Positions 28,862-38,615 of a stretch of DNA of 64,000 bases are shown here, piece after piece. The position numbers were made by a program, and so were the translations under genes. The DNA lies in contig NZ_PVNL01000086.1 in NCBI RefSeq assembly GCF_002994635.1, positions 42,251 through 106,250 on the forward strand. Reading direction: 5' to 3'. Position 1 is the first letter of the stretch. Each line of letters starts with the position of its first letter. This DNA is from Enhygromyxa salina (lineage in GTDB: Bacteria > Myxococcota_A > Polyangia > Nannocystales > Nannocystaceae). The notes beneath the pieces are model-generated. The model saw nothing but the letters and a program-made list of their open reading frames with translations, was not told where the DNA came from and did not search any database.

Positions 28862-30346
28862 GTGAGCCGACCCGAGCCGAGGCGTGAGATCAGGCGTGTG
28901 ACTACCCTCGTGGTCTCGCTGGTCATGCTCGCCTGCCACGGCGAGACGACCCAGCGCCCGCGGACCGCTGGCGAGGTCGCACCCGATGCCGAGACCGTGA
29001 TCGCGTCCGAAGACGACGCGGGCCCGAGCGCCCGCGAGCCTGCGCAGCGCCCCCCGTACAAGCCGCCGTCGTCGCTGGGTGAGCCGATCGAGATCCGCAA
29101 GACCAAGCGCACGCGCATGGTCTACGCCGACCTCGACGAGGGCGCCGCGATCCGCGGCCGGATCCCCAGCCGCGAGAGCTTCGAGGTGTTCGAGAAGCGC
29201 GAGGGTCCCGGCTGCTCGCGGGCGTGGGCCAAGGTCGCCGCGGCCGCCTGGATCTGCCTCGAGCACACCGAGCCGAGCGACGTCGAGCCCGCGCCGCTGC
29301 CCACCCTCGAGGACGGGGCGCTGGTGCCGTTTTTGTACGCGCGACACCAGCATCACGACGTCGCCTCGACCCCGCCGATCCCCGCCTACGCCAGCGTCTC
29401 GGACGCCCGCGCCCACGCGGATCCCGTCGAGCTGCTGCCGGCCTACGGCAGCTACGCGTTCACCCGTTACCGCCCCAACAACGGCGATCCACTCCTGATC
29501 ACCAGCGACCGCCGGGTGGTTCGCGCCGCCGAGCTCACGCTGTTCGACCCCAGCAAGTTCGGCGGCCGCGAGCTCGGTGAGGCGCCGATCCCTGCAGGCC
29601 ACACGCTCGCGTGGGCGATCCGTTGGCAGACGTGGATTCACGCGGAGCCCAACCCCGAGTCCGACACGCTCGCCCGCGTCAACTATCACGACACGCTGAG
29701 CGTGGTCGGCGACGGCGTGGTCGGCGAAGACGGCGAGCGTTGGTTCGAGGTCCCCGCCAGCAACGACCACGCGCGCGGCTGGATCAGCGATCACGACATT
29801 GGCCGCTTCGTGCCAGCGCCACCACCCGAGCCCGTGCGCGGCGGGCAGATCACCGTGGACGTGGACCTCGACGAGCAAGTGCTGAGTGTCTGGCTCGAAG
29901 ACACGCCGGTGTTTGTCACCCTGATCTCGTCGGGCAAGCGCAACGACGAGACCCCACCGGGCATCTATCGGATCGAGAACAAGCGCGCCTACGGCAAGAT
30001 GCAGAGCAACGCGCACGCCCGCGATCCCTACTACGTCGACGCGGTGCCGTGGGCGATGTACTTCCAGGGCAGCTACGCGCTCCACGCTTCGTTCTGGCAC
30101 GACATGTTTGGCCACCGAATGAGCCACGGCTGCGTGAACCTGTCACCGCGCGACGCGAAGCGCGTGTTCGAGCTGACGAGCCCCACCCTGCCCCACGGCT
30201 GGCTGTTCGTTCACGAGCACGCCGACGATCCCGGCGCCGTGGTGCGGGTCCGCAAGCGAGACACACCCACGCCAGATCGACGCGAGCAGCTGGGGGGTCA
30301 GGGCGGCAATTCGATCGCGGCGTGGTCAGAAGATCAAGTTCCCTGA
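28862..30346 (+). CDS. L,D-transpeptidase (YkuD) lipoprotein with SH3-like region
   Basis: A 494-residue envelope enzyme. From GTG 28862 an Arg-rich n-region leads to LVVSLVMLAC (lipobox), then an acidic/Pro spacer. Residues about 260-320 (IHAEPNPESDTLARVNYHD, then WFEVPASNDHARGWI) look like a bacterial SH3 wall-binding domain. The YkuD domain (about 330-470) carries the catalytic Cys in HRMSHGCVNLSPRDA, near residue 423. It would make 3-3 peptidoglycan crosslinks or attach proteins to the wall. The open frame runs 69 codons further upstream; alternative GTG at 28898. Confidence 0.9.
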   Translation: MSRPEPRREIRRVTTLVVSLVMLACHGETTQRPRTAGEVAPDAETVIASEDDAGPSAREPAQRPPYKPPSSLGEPIEIRKTKRTRMVYADLDEGAAIRGRIPSRESFEVFEKREGPGCSRAWAKVAAAAWICLEHTEPSDVEPAPLPTLEDGALVPFLYARHQHHDVASTPPIPAYASVSDARAHADPVELLPAYGSYAFTRYRPNNGDPLLITSDRRVVRAAELTLFDPSKFGGRELGEAPIPAGHTLAWAIRWQTWIHAEPNPESDTLARVNYHDTLSVVGDGVVGEDGERWFEVPASNDHARGWISDHDIGRFVPAPPPEPVRGGQITVDVDLDEQVLSVWLEDTPVFVTLISSGKRNDETPPGIYRIENKRAYGKMQSNAHARDPYYVDAVPWAMYFQGSYALHASFWHDMFGHRMSHGCVNLSPRDAKRVFELTSPTLPHGWLFVHEHADDPGAVVRVRKRDTPTPDRREQLGGQGGNSIAAWSEDQVP

Positions 30347-30396
30347 GCGGGCAGGTTCATCAGCCGGGTGCGCGCTCGGCTGATAGACTCGCCGCG

Positions 30397-32490
30397 ATGG
30401 CAGATCGGAAGTCGGAGCGCGAAGGATCGGCCGCTGCCGCAACCAGCGGCAAGATACGGATCAGCGCGAGCGGTCGGGACGACGACGCGACCCCGGGTGA
30501 CAAGCATCTTTCGGTCATGCAGAGCGCGGCCCGCTCGCTCGGCGGTGGCCCGCGCCAGGGGTCGGACGAAGGCGGGCTAGTCGACTCCTCTGCGCTGATC
30601 CGCAGCAACGCCATGCTGTTCCTGGTCGCCGCGGTGTGCACCAGCGCGTTCACGATCACCGAGCTCGCGACCGGCCACTTTCGCGAGGTCGGGGACCATT
30701 ATGGCTGGCTGATCTGGCTGGTCGTGGCCGCGGCGCTCTCGTGGCTGGCGTTCGGGCTGCGCGAGCGCGGCGGCCAACAGATCTGGACCGGACTGATCGG
30801 CATCGCGTCGCTCAACACCTTGCTCGCGTCATCGAGCATGGACAGCTCGGTGATCCTCGCGGGGGTGCTGGTGATCCTGATGTGGTGCGGGATGCTGCTG
30901 CGTCCGCGCCACAACTTGCTGCTGGCCGCCTACTGCGTCCTGACCATGTGGCTACTCGGCGGCCAGTTCGTGCTCACACCCTCGCAGATGGAGCTCCAGC
31001 CCCGGGCCGTCGCCAGCGGGTCCGGTGAGGCCGCCGCAGCCCCGGTGGACGAAGGTCGGCAGTACGCGCTGCCCGTGCTCGTCACCTTCATCGCGATCCC
31101 GCTGGGCCTCGGCGCGACCTTGCACCTGCGTCAGCGCAACGCCGAGCACAGCCTGCTGGCCAGCATCGCCAAGCTGCAAGAGCAGCGCGAGGAGCTCAAG
31201 CGCCGGCTCGAGGGCAAGAGCAACGAGCTCGAGCTCTCGCGCGAGCAGCTGTTCGAGGCTCAGAAGCTCAAGATGGTCGGGACCATGGCCGCCGGCCTCG
31301 CCCACGAGCTCAACAACATCCTCACGCCGATCCGCGGCCACGCCGAGCTCATCACCGAGGGCGATCACAAGGTCGAGCAGACCCGCCGCTATGGCCAGCG
31401 GATCCTCGACTCGGCGATCTCGGCCGCGCAGATCACCCAGGCGCTGCTCACCTACGCCCACAAAGACACCTATCAGCCGGTCCGCTCCAACCTCCGTCAG
31501 CTGCTGCAGAGCACGATCTTGCCGATGCTGTCCAACGCGCTGCCGGGCAACGTCAAGCTCGAGATCGAGCTCGCGCGCAGCGTCTCGGTCGACGTCGATC
31601 GCAACCTGTTTCAGCAAGCGATCGTCAACTTGGTGTTCAACGCATGCGACGCGATGCCCGAAGGCGGCGTGATCACGGTCGGGCTCACGACCAGCACCGA
31701 AGCCGCCAGCGAGAAGGCCGAGGCCGCCGACGACAGCGAAGACTTCAACCCCGAGACCGAGCGCAGCGCGATCGTGACGGTGAGCGACAACGGCACCGGG
31801 ATCGAAGAGGACCACCTGCGCCAGATCTTCGACCCCTTCTTCACGACCAAGGCGGTCGGGTCCGGCAGCGGGCTGGGGCTCGCCATGGTCATGGGCACGA
31901 TCACGCGCCACCACGGCCGGGTCGACGTCGAGAGCGTGGTCGGTGAGGGCACGACCTTCAAGATCTACCTGCCGCTCGCGGTGACCGACGAGAAGGCCGA
32001 CGCGCCCAAGCCCTGGCCGGTCCTGCGCGGGGACGCCAAGGGCCCCGTCGTGGTCGTGCTGACCGAAGATCAAGACGCGCTCGACGAGTTCGAGGAGCTG
32101 CTCGAGGCGACGGAGTGCGCGCCGATCTGCACCAACGACGCCAAGGGCGCGACGCCGCTGCTCACCGAGATGGGCGACAAGGTCGATCTGTTGATCCTCG
32201 ACCTCGAGATCACCGCGACCGACGGCAAGCGCCTGTTCAAGACCGTGCGCGAGCTGTTCCCCGAGATGCCCGTGATCTTGCTGTCGAACCAGCCGACCGA
32301 TCCGATGCTGCAGCGCATGATCGCCGCCGGCCCGACCCGATCGGTGCGCAAGCCGATGGACAACCGGCTATTCTCGGCCGTGCTCACGGACCTGCTCAAC
32401 CCGACTGAAGGCTACCTGCGCGGCGACTTCACGCCCGTGCCGATCACACCTGGGGCCGACGTCTCGGGCCCCCACCCCCGCGCGGGCTGA
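30397..32490 (+). CDS. Membrane histidine kinase with C-terminal receiver-like domain
   Basis: The 697-residue kinase has a polar N-terminus, several hydrophobic segments between about residues 75 and 245 (MLFLVAAVCTSAF, WLIWLVVAAALSWLAFGL, VILAGVLVILMWCGMLL, LPVLVTFIAIPLGLGA), and a coiled coil. A HisKA box (GLAHELNNILTPIRGHAEL, His near 302) and HATPase_c (NLVFNACDAMPEGG, DNGTGIEEDH, SGLGLAMVMGTITRHHG) follow. The last 125 residues resemble a receiver (LLILDLEITATDG with an Asp, RKPMDN with Lys-Pro), but its first acidic pair is changed to VLTEDQD. It may be a weak or divergent receiver. It lies 14 nt upstream of truA. Confidence 0.9.
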   Translation: MADRKSEREGSAAAATSGKIRISASGRDDDATPGDKHLSVMQSAARSLGGGPRQGSDEGGLVDSSALIRSNAMLFLVAAVCTSAFTITELATGHFREVGDHYGWLIWLVVAAALSWLAFGLRERGGQQIWTGLIGIASLNTLLASSSMDSSVILAGVLVILMWCGMLLRPRHNLLLAAYCVLTMWLLGGQFVLTPSQMELQPRAVASGSGEAAAAPVDEGRQYALPVLVTFIAIPLGLGATLHLRQRNAEHSLLASIAKLQEQREELKRRLEGKSNELELSREQLFEAQKLKMVGTMAAGLAHELNNILTPIRGHAELITEGDHKVEQTRRYGQRILDSAISAAQITQALLTYAHKDTYQPVRSNLRQLLQSTILPMLSNALPGNVKLEIELARSVSVDVDRNLFQQAIVNLVFNACDAMPEGGVITVGLTTSTEAASEKAEAADDSEDFNPETERSAIVTVSDNGTGIEEDHLRQIFDPFFTTKAVGSGSGLGLAMVMGTITRHHGRVDVESVVGEGTTFKIYLPLAVTDEKADAPKPWPVLRGDAKGPVVVVLTEDQDALDEFEELLEATECAPICTNDAKGATPLLTEMGDKVDLLILDLEITATDGKRLFKTVRELFPEMPVILLSNQPTDPMLQRMIAAGPTRSVRKPMDNRLFSAVLTDLLNPTEGYLRGDFTPVPITPGADVSGPHPRAG

Positions 32491-32504
32491 GCCGGTATGC
32501 GCGC

Positions 32505-33320
32505 ATGAACTCACCTGAAGGATCGGTTCAGATCCAGCTGCGGATGCGGCTGCGCTATGACGGGCGTGGGTATCGCGGCTGGCAGCGACAAGCCGGCGCT
32601 GCGACCGTGCAGGGCGCGATCGAGGCGGCGATCACCGCGGTCACCGGCCTCGACCTCCACATCAGGGGCTCGGGTCGGACCGACCGGGGCGTGCACGCGC
32701 AGGGACAGATCGCAACGGTGACCCTGCCCGAGCACATCGCCGCCGACGGGGCGCTGCTCGAGCGCTTCACCGCCGCGCTCGGTGGCGCGCTGCCTGACGA
32801 CATCGGCCTGCTCGAGGTCGATCGTGTGCCGCTCGAGTTTCATCCGCGCGAGCACGCGATCGCCAAGCGCTATCGCTACGAGATCTGGAACGGTGGCAAG
32901 TGCCCGCGCGACCTCGAGGGGCAGGTCTGGGAGGTCCGCCGGCCGCTCGACGTCGAGGCCATGCGCGCGGCCTTGCATGTGTTCGTGGGCCAGCATGACT
33001 TCACGTCGTTCGCGACCCGCAGCAACTTCGACCGCACGTCGAGCGTGCGCGTGGTCGAGTCGTTCACGCTCGATCAGCTGTACAAGCAAAAGCGGCGGGT
33101 CACCCTGAACATCACCGCCGACGGATTTCTGTACAAGATGGTCCGCAATTTGGTGCGGGCGGTCGCCAAGGTCGGCGAGGGTCGCTACGACACCGCGCGC
33201 CTGGCCGAGATCTTGGCTGCACGCGATCGCGCCGCCGCGCCCGGCAGCGCGCCCGCGTCCGGGCTGGTGCTCGACGAAGTGTTCTATCGGCCGGTGACGG
33301 ACTCGCCCCCGCTCGCGTGA
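32505..33320 (+). CDS. truA: tRNA pseudouridine(38-40) synthase TruA
   Basis: A 271-residue enzyme that isomerises U38-40 in the anticodon arm of tRNAs. The catalytic Asp60 is in GSGRTDRGVHAQGQ. Other family landmarks are YDGRGYRGWQRQ at the start, FHPREHAIAKRYRYEI in the middle, and DGFLYKMVRNLV near the C-terminus. Length is usual for TruA. ATG 32505 is followed directly by the conserved part. Closely spaced after the histidine kinase gene and probably read with it. Confidence 0.96.
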   Translation: MNSPEGSVQIQLRMRLRYDGRGYRGWQRQAGAATVQGAIEAAITAVTGLDLHIRGSGRTDRGVHAQGQIATVTLPEHIAADGALLERFTAALGGALPDDIGLLEVDRVPLEFHPREHAIAKRYRYEIWNGGKCPRDLEGQVWEVRRPLDVEAMRAALHVFVGQHDFTSFATRSNFDRTSSVRVVESFTLDQLYKQKRRVTLNITADGFLYKMVRNLVRAVAKVGEGRYDTARLAEILAARDRAAAPGSAPASGLVLDEVFYRPVTDSPPLA

Positions 33321-33410
33321 TTGCCTGCTTCACACCCTCGCGCCCGGCGGCCCCGCGCTTCGATGTCATGACGAGGTTGGAATCGACATGCGCCGCAGTG
33401 TCCAAACCAC

Positions 33411-34781
33411 ATGACCCGTCTGCGCCGAGGAGCCCCTGCCGCCCTTCTCCCATTGCTGACACTGCTGGCACTGCCGGAGCTCGCCTGCGGTGGAGACCGA
33501 CCCGCCACCGACGGAGCGGACGGCGACGCCGGGGGGACGCTCGGAACCGAGAGCGGCGACGATGGCAGCGGCAGCGACGAGAGCGGTGACGCCACCGCGG
33601 ACGGGACAGGCGACGGCGACGGGGACGGCGACCCCGGCGATGGCGACGGCGATGGCGACGATGGCCTGGTCGTCGCGTTCGGGCCGGGCGCGCTGATCAT
33701 CCCGATGGACACCGACTTCCAGGACATGGGCATGCTCGAGGCCTACGGGCTGCTCTATCAGCTGCTGCTGGCCAAGGTCCCGGTCTCTTGGGCGATCGCC
33801 CCCGGTAAGGAACTCGGCGATGTGGACTTCACGACCTCGGCCGTCGATCTGCGCAGCGGCGCAGAGGTGCTCGATCACGGCTACCGCGGCGGCCCGTTCG
33901 TGGTTCACCCTGACGACGTCGCGCTCGCGCTCCCGGTCGTTCAGGACTGGCTCGACGCCAACCCCAACACCAACGTTCACGAGGCCAGCGCTCCGTTCGA
34001 GGTGTTCGTCGCCCGCTACCTGCTGCAAGCCCCGACCATCGCGATCTTCGCCGACGGCAACGAGGACATCGCCCGCGGCTACCTGTTGGCGGCAAAGATC
34101 CCCGACTCCACGGGCGACCTGAGCTGGCCCGACGACAGCCCCGACCTGCTCGACGTGGACGAGGTCGCCGGGCCCAGCGACGTCGACCATCAAGACGGGG
34201 CCCTGTTCGGCGGCAAAGAGGCGCCGATCTACTGCCAGTTCATGTCGATGCACTGGGGCATCAACGAGGCCCTGAACAATCCCGAGGTCGTCGCCGAGGT
34301 CGGCCAGTACCTGCGCTTCTCGACCCACTTCTTCGCCGAGTGTCAGGCCGTCAACGCGTTCGAGAACCACCCAGAGTTCGGCCACTTTTTGACCCCGAAC
34401 GGGCTCGAGATCGCGGACCGGCCCACGACCTACGACTTCTACCGAATGGACACGCCCTTCGGTCAGCACGACGGCAGCTTCGAGAGCGTTGGCGGCAGCG
34501 AGCCGGCCTACACCCTGCCGGCTGGCGACAGCTACCTCGAGAGCGACACCACGATCATCTCCGAGGCCGGCACCGCCGAGGGCGTGGCCGACGTGTGGAT
34601 GACCGGCTTTCGCAACGGCCAGTGTCCGGCGTCCGCCAAGGTCTGCCCGGGCGCGGGCAAGATCAGCTACCTCGGCGGCCACGCCTACGACACCAAGCTA
34701 CCGATCTCGCAAAACCCCACCACGGTGGGGGTGCGGCTGTTTCTCAACTCGCTGTTCGAGGCGCCCTGCACCTTCAAGTGA
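33411..34781 (+). CDS. Secreted lipoprotein with GDGDGD linker, unknown function
   Basis: The 456-residue lipoprotein has lipobox PELAC near residue 26 and an acidic Gly/Asp linker to about residue 85. The main domain (about 85-456) starts VVAFGPGALIIPMD and ends LGGHAYDTKLPIS followed by LFLNSLFEAPC. The final part resembles the end of type-1 glutamine-amidotransferase-like folds (GGHxY), without visible catalytic Cys. I do not recognise the family and give no function. Confidence 0.7.
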   Translation: MTRLRRGAPAALLPLLTLLALPELACGGDRPATDGADGDAGGTLGTESGDDGSGSDESGDATADGTGDGDGDGDPGDGDGDGDDGLVVAFGPGALIIPMDTDFQDMGMLEAYGLLYQLLLAKVPVSWAIAPGKELGDVDFTTSAVDLRSGAEVLDHGYRGGPFVVHPDDVALALPVVQDWLDANPNTNVHEASAPFEVFVARYLLQAPTIAIFADGNEDIARGYLLAAKIPDSTGDLSWPDDSPDLLDVDEVAGPSDVDHQDGALFGGKEAPIYCQFMSMHWGINEALNNPEVVAEVGQYLRFSTHFFAECQAVNAFENHPEFGHFLTPNGLEIADRPTTYDFYRMDTPFGQHDGSFESVGGSEPAYTLPAGDSYLESDTTIISEAGTAEGVADVWMTGFRNGQCPASAKVCPGAGKISYLGGHAYDTKLPISQNPTTVGVRLFLNSLFEAPCTFK

Positions 34782-34807
34782 TCCCACGGCTTCTGCGGGG
34801 TAGGCAG

Positions 34808-35911
34808 CTAGTTCGCGGGCTCGGCCGGCTCGGTCGCGGGTCCGGTCAGCTCGGCGGCGGCCAGCTCGGGCGCGCTCGACCCGTTGACGCGCGGCTTCGG
34901 ATCCGCGGCCTCGGCTGGCTCGTCCGCTTGTAGCTCCCCCGCAGGCACCAGCTGCTTGACGAGCTCCGCGAGCTCGGCCCGCGCCTGCTCGGTCGTCATC
35001 CCGGCGTTCAGCTTGACTTGCAGCTTCAGGAGCGCCGACGCGGCGTCGACCCGCGCGTCGCGGACCCGCGCGTCACCGGCGGACTTGGCCACCTGCTGCT
35101 GTTCGTCCGCCAGCTTCTTGGGGTCGCTGCTGATCAGATCCTCCACGGTGCTGACCAGGCGATCCAAGATCCGGTGAACCACCGACGCCGAGAACCCGCC
35201 GAGCAACGCCAGCATCGGCCGCGCCACCGTATACAGCGCGTTGCTCTCATCAATCGAGATCAGCGAGGCCAGGATCAATCCCGAGATCACGCCGAGCAAG
35301 AATCGAACCCAGTAGGTCGACGCATAGTCGGGATCGTAGGTGCCGCGGACAATGTACTCATTGACCTTGAACAGCCCGTGAAAACAAGACCCAAGCGAGG
35401 CGATCGACAGGAAGAACAGCTGATTGAGCAGCAGCCTCGGGCCCGAGGACAACAGCGGGTTGCCGTCGGCCGGGTCGGCCGAGACCAGCGGCGAGGTTCC
35501 AACCGCGAGCATCACGACCACCGACACTCCGGCGACGATCGCCATGTTGCGCGGCATCGGCATCCGCAGCCACAAATTGTTGTTGTCGTAGCCCGCGACC
35601 TGATGCATCAGTCGCAGCGGTCGCGGCTGCGCAGGCGCGATCACCTGGGCGAGCCGCTGGTGGGTCCTGCTCAGCCTCCCAATTGTGGGCGCGCTGGCCT
35701 TCGCTTCGTCGAGCTTGGCCTGCGACAGCGTCTCGGCCGCGTGTTGGGCTCGAGCTTCGCCCCAGGCCACGGCCGCCGCGACGTCTTCGACGATCGCAGA
35801 GCTGAGCGGCCGACCGCTGCCCATGGCGTAGCGCAGCATGGCGTCGCACTCCGCCGTGATCACCTGATAAGGCGACTCCCATTCATGATCGGTATCATTG
35901 GTCTTGGCCAC
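34808..35911 (-). CDS. Multi-pass membrane protein, unknown function
   Basis: A 367-residue protein. The N-terminal 130 residues are soluble and helical; three hydrophobic segments follow (MAIVAGVSVVVMLAVG, LLLNQLFFLSIASLGSCFHGLF, WVRFLLGVISGLILASLI), with a possible fourth (PMLALLGGFSASVV). The C-terminal 130 residues are soluble, first coiled (DEQQQVAKSAGDARVRD), then Ala/Glu/Pro-rich. No known motif is seen. Convergent with the lipoprotein gene to the left. Confidence 0.7.
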   Translation of the reverse strand: MAKTNDTDHEWESPYQVITAECDAMLRYAMGSGRPLSSAIVEDVAAAVAWGEARAQHAAETLSQAKLDEAKASAPTIGRLSRTHQRLAQVIAPAQPRPLRLMHQVAGYDNNNLWLRMPMPRNMAIVAGVSVVVMLAVGTSPLVSADPADGNPLLSSGPRLLLNQLFFLSIASLGSCFHGLFKVNEYIVRGTYDPDYASTYWVRFLLGVISGLILASLISIDESNALYTVARPMLALLGGFSASVVHRILDRLVSTVEDLISSDPKKLADEQQQVAKSAGDARVRDARVDAASALLKLQVKLNAGMTTEQARAELAELVKQLVPAGELQADEPAEAADPKPRVNGSSAPELAAAELTGPATEPAEPAN

Positions 35912-35967
35912 GATGAGGTGGCCAGTGTACCCAAATTCTCAGGAAACCGGGGCGCGATCGCAGGCGC

Positions 35968-37434
35968 TCAGCGCTGGCCGATCGGGCTGGACTGAACCCC
36001 AGCCGGGTGCAGCCGCACAGGCTCGCCGCTGCCCTCGATGCTGACCACGTACCAGTCGCCCCACTCGAGCCGCATCTGCACGCTGATCTTCTTGCCCTCG
36101 CCGACGTCGACGGTGGCCACCGCCTGCGGCGTGTAGAACCCAGGTCGAACCTCGACCCGCTCGACCACCGCCCGCAACCCCGCGAGCGCTTCGATGGTGG
36201 TGAGCACCGTGATGCTGCGCGCCGCCTCGAGGCTGTGGACCCGCTGGACCGCGAGCATCAGGGCGTCGTGCCGATCGTAGTTGCCGTGCCAGCGCGCGGC
36301 CATGTAGGCGCTGCCCAGCTCATAAAAGAAGGTCACGACCGCGTGCTTGGACATCGAGCCCTCAACCCCGAGCTTGCGCATGAACGCGTCGCTGGAGGTG
36401 TGGTCGACCATGCCCTCGAACATCGGCGTGGGGTCGTTGCCGCCGCGCGCGGCCTCGACCAGCAGCTCGTCGATCGAGGTCACGAAGCTCTGCAAGACCG
36501 TGCCCTCGATGCTGCGCTCGAGCAGCACATCCACGGTCTCCCCGCGAACCTCTCGGGCCCGGCTGGGCGAGGTCAGGCGGCGCAGCTCACCGCCCGAGCC
36601 AGCCCCGAGCGCGGCCACGTAGGCCTTGACCCGATCCTCGGCGCGCTGCTGCTGCTCACCGCTGGTGCCGAGCTTGGGCCGCTCCGCGAGCATCCGCGCG
36701 GCCTCGCTGATCGGGATCGCAAACCCACCCTTTTGATCCTTCCAGGTCCAGGTGACCACGCCGACCGCCCGACCAAAACGATCCAACACGGGCCCGCCGC
36801 TCTGGCCCTGCTCGATCTGCGCGCTGACCCCCAGGTAGGGGCCCGGGCCGACCGTGGGGTTGTAGACCTCGAGCCGCTCGACCCGGCCCGTGTGGGCCAG
36901 CAGTCCCGGATCGTGCTCGAGCTCGGCCGCCTCTTCGGGGCCGACCTCGCGCGACAACAGCACCACCGCGTCGCGCTCCGCGACATAGTGGCTGGCCGGC
37001 GCGCGCTTGCCCGTGGCCAGGGCCAGATACGGCAGCGGCTCGTCGCTCTCGATCCGAAGCAGCGCGAGGTCCCGAACCGGATCGATATAGACGATCTCGA
37101 CCTGGGTGAACTCCGGCGCCGGATCGAGGCCCGGAAAGCTGACCATGTCGATGTAGTCGGCGTCCTCGACCACGTGGCGGTTGGTGATCATGTAGCCGCC
37201 CGGATCGATCACGAAGCCAAGCCCGCGACCGGTGTCGGTGATGACCACGCCGATCGCCCCGACCGAGCGCTCGGCCACGGCGCCTGGTTCGTACGAGCGG
37301 CGCTTGGCGCCCTCCAGCACCCGCACGCCGTTGAGTTCCTGGGCCGAGGCGCAGGCCCCCGTCGTGCTCAGCAATAGCGCCAGGACGGCGATCGCCGGCA
37401 CCCGCCGAGTGCAGCTCAAACCGCGTGAACCCAC
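35968..37434 (-). CDS. S1C trypsin-like serine protease, lipoprotein
   Basis: A 488-residue exported protease. From GTG 37434 the signal runs VLALLLSTTGACAS (lipobox-like TGAC). The trypsin-fold domain has His in MITNRHVVED, Asp in DPVRDLALLRI and Ser in IEQGQSGGPVLDRFG, so the triad is complete as in DegP/HtrA. No PDZ domain is recognisable; instead about 230 residues of mixed helical sequence follow. A quality-control or signalling protease role is inferred. The open frame extends 61 codons upstream into the region before the divergent ABC gene. Confidence 0.85.
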   Translation of the reverse strand: MGSRGLSCTRRVPAIAVLALLLSTTGACASAQELNGVRVLEGAKRRSYEPGAVAERSVGAIGVVITDTGRGLGFVIDPGGYMITNRHVVEDADYIDMVSFPGLDPAPEFTQVEIVYIDPVRDLALLRIESDEPLPYLALATGKRAPASHYVAERDAVVLLSREVGPEEAAELEHDPGLLAHTGRVERLEVYNPTVGPGPYLGVSAQIEQGQSGGPVLDRFGRAVGVVTWTWKDQKGGFAIPISEAARMLAERPKLGTSGEQQQRAEDRVKAYVAALGAGSGGELRRLTSPSRAREVRGETVDVLLERSIEGTVLQSFVTSIDELLVEAARGGNDPTPMFEGMVDHTSSDAFMRKLGVEGSMSKHAVVTFFYELGSAYMAARWHGNYDRHDALMLAVQRVHSLEAARSITVLTTIEALAGLRAVVERVEVRPGFYTPQAVATVDVGEGKKISVQMRLEWGDWYVVSIEGSGEPVRLHPAGVQSSPIGQR

Positions 37435-37610
37435 TGTTGGGCAGCTTACGCTGGTGGAGGCGGCGTGGCCAGTGAGGGTCCGATGGCGGTGCGAAATTGC
37501 GCTGCCGGCCGAAGCGTCGCGTGCGCAGCCGGCAATCGGACTGCTGCACATAAAACCCACCGAAGCGGCGAGCGAAGTACGCCAAGTCGGCATGCGCTCG
37601 GCGCCGACTC

Positions 37611-38573
37611 GTGCCATCGTTGGGCGGCGTGCGGGTCGAACTCGAGAACGTTGGCAAGACCTACGACGGCGACAGCTGGGCGGTCCGCGACCTGAAGCTC
37701 GATATCCAAAGTGGCGAGATCTTTGGCCTGATCGGCCCCAACGGCGCCGGCAAGTCGACCACGCTGCGCATGATGGCCACCGTCATGACCCCGACGGAGG
37801 GCCAAGTCCGCCTCGATGGTCATGACTCGAGCGCCGATCCGCTCGCCGCCCGCCGCCGCATCGGGTTCCTGGGCGACGGCAACCCGCTCTACAAGGACAT
37901 GACGCCGGCCGACTACCTGCGCATGTTTGGCCAGTGTTTCCGCATGGGTCGGGCGGAGCTCGAGGCCGCGATCGACGAGACCCTGACCACCTTTGATCTC
38001 AGCGCAAAGCGCGACACCGTCTGCGGTGACCTGTCCAAGGGCATGCGCCAGCGCGTGCTAATCGCCCGCTGCCTGCTGCACAAGCCCAATTTGTTGATCC
38101 TCGACGAGCCGGCCGACGGGCTCGACCCGCGCGGCCGCTCGGACCTGCGCCGCACCCTCGACCGCGTGCGCGACAGCGGGGTCACGATCGTCATCTCGTC
38201 CCACATCCTGCGCGAGCTCGATGATCTGTGTGACCAAGTCGCGATCATCCAGAGCGGCCGCCTGGTCGTCGCCGGCAACGTCGACAAGATCATCGACAGC
38301 CACGAGGTCAGCCGCTTCGTCTACGAGCTGCGCACGATCGAAGGGCACGAGCGCGCGCTCGAGGTCCTGGCCAGCCAGCGCGTGCTGATCGAGCACACCG
38401 GCGAGTCCGAGGGTCAAAAGCTGATCCGCATGCAAGTCCAAGGTGACGAGGCGCTCATGGCCTCGATCCTCGCCGAGCTCATCACCGCCGGGGTCAAGGT
38501 CGTGACCTGCAGTCGCCTGCGCTCGCGGCTCGAAGACGTCTACGACCGCATCTCCGCCGACCAAGTCAACTAG
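37611..38573 (+). CDS. ABC transporter ATP-binding protein (ABC-2 type)
   Basis: The 320-residue ATPase has Walker A GPNGAGKST, signature LSKGMRQR, Walker B LLILDEPADGLD and the switch His in ISSHILREL. The C-terminal 90 residues are the usual extension of ABC-2 export ATPases. Start GTG 37611, or TTG 37620 or GTG 37629, which all keep the conserved VELENVGKTYDG. Paired with the permease gene that starts 42 nt downstream. The substrate is unknown. Confidence 0.93.
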   Translation: MPSLGGVRVELENVGKTYDGDSWAVRDLKLDIQSGEIFGLIGPNGAGKSTTLRMMATVMTPTEGQVRLDGHDSSADPLAARRRIGFLGDGNPLYKDMTPADYLRMFGQCFRMGRAELEAAIDETLTTFDLSAKRDTVCGDLSKGMRQRVLIARCLLHKPNLLILDEPADGLDPRGRSDLRRTLDRVRDSGVTIVISSHILRELDDLCDQVAIIQSGRLVVAGNVDKIIDSHEVSRFVYELRTIEGHERALEVLASQRVLIEHTGESEGQKLIRMQVQGDEALMASILAELITAGVKVVTCSRLRSRLEDVYDRISADQVN

Positions 38574-38615
38574 TCCCCCACCGCCGGCGCCGCAGCGCTG
38601 GCTGGAGTCCACCTC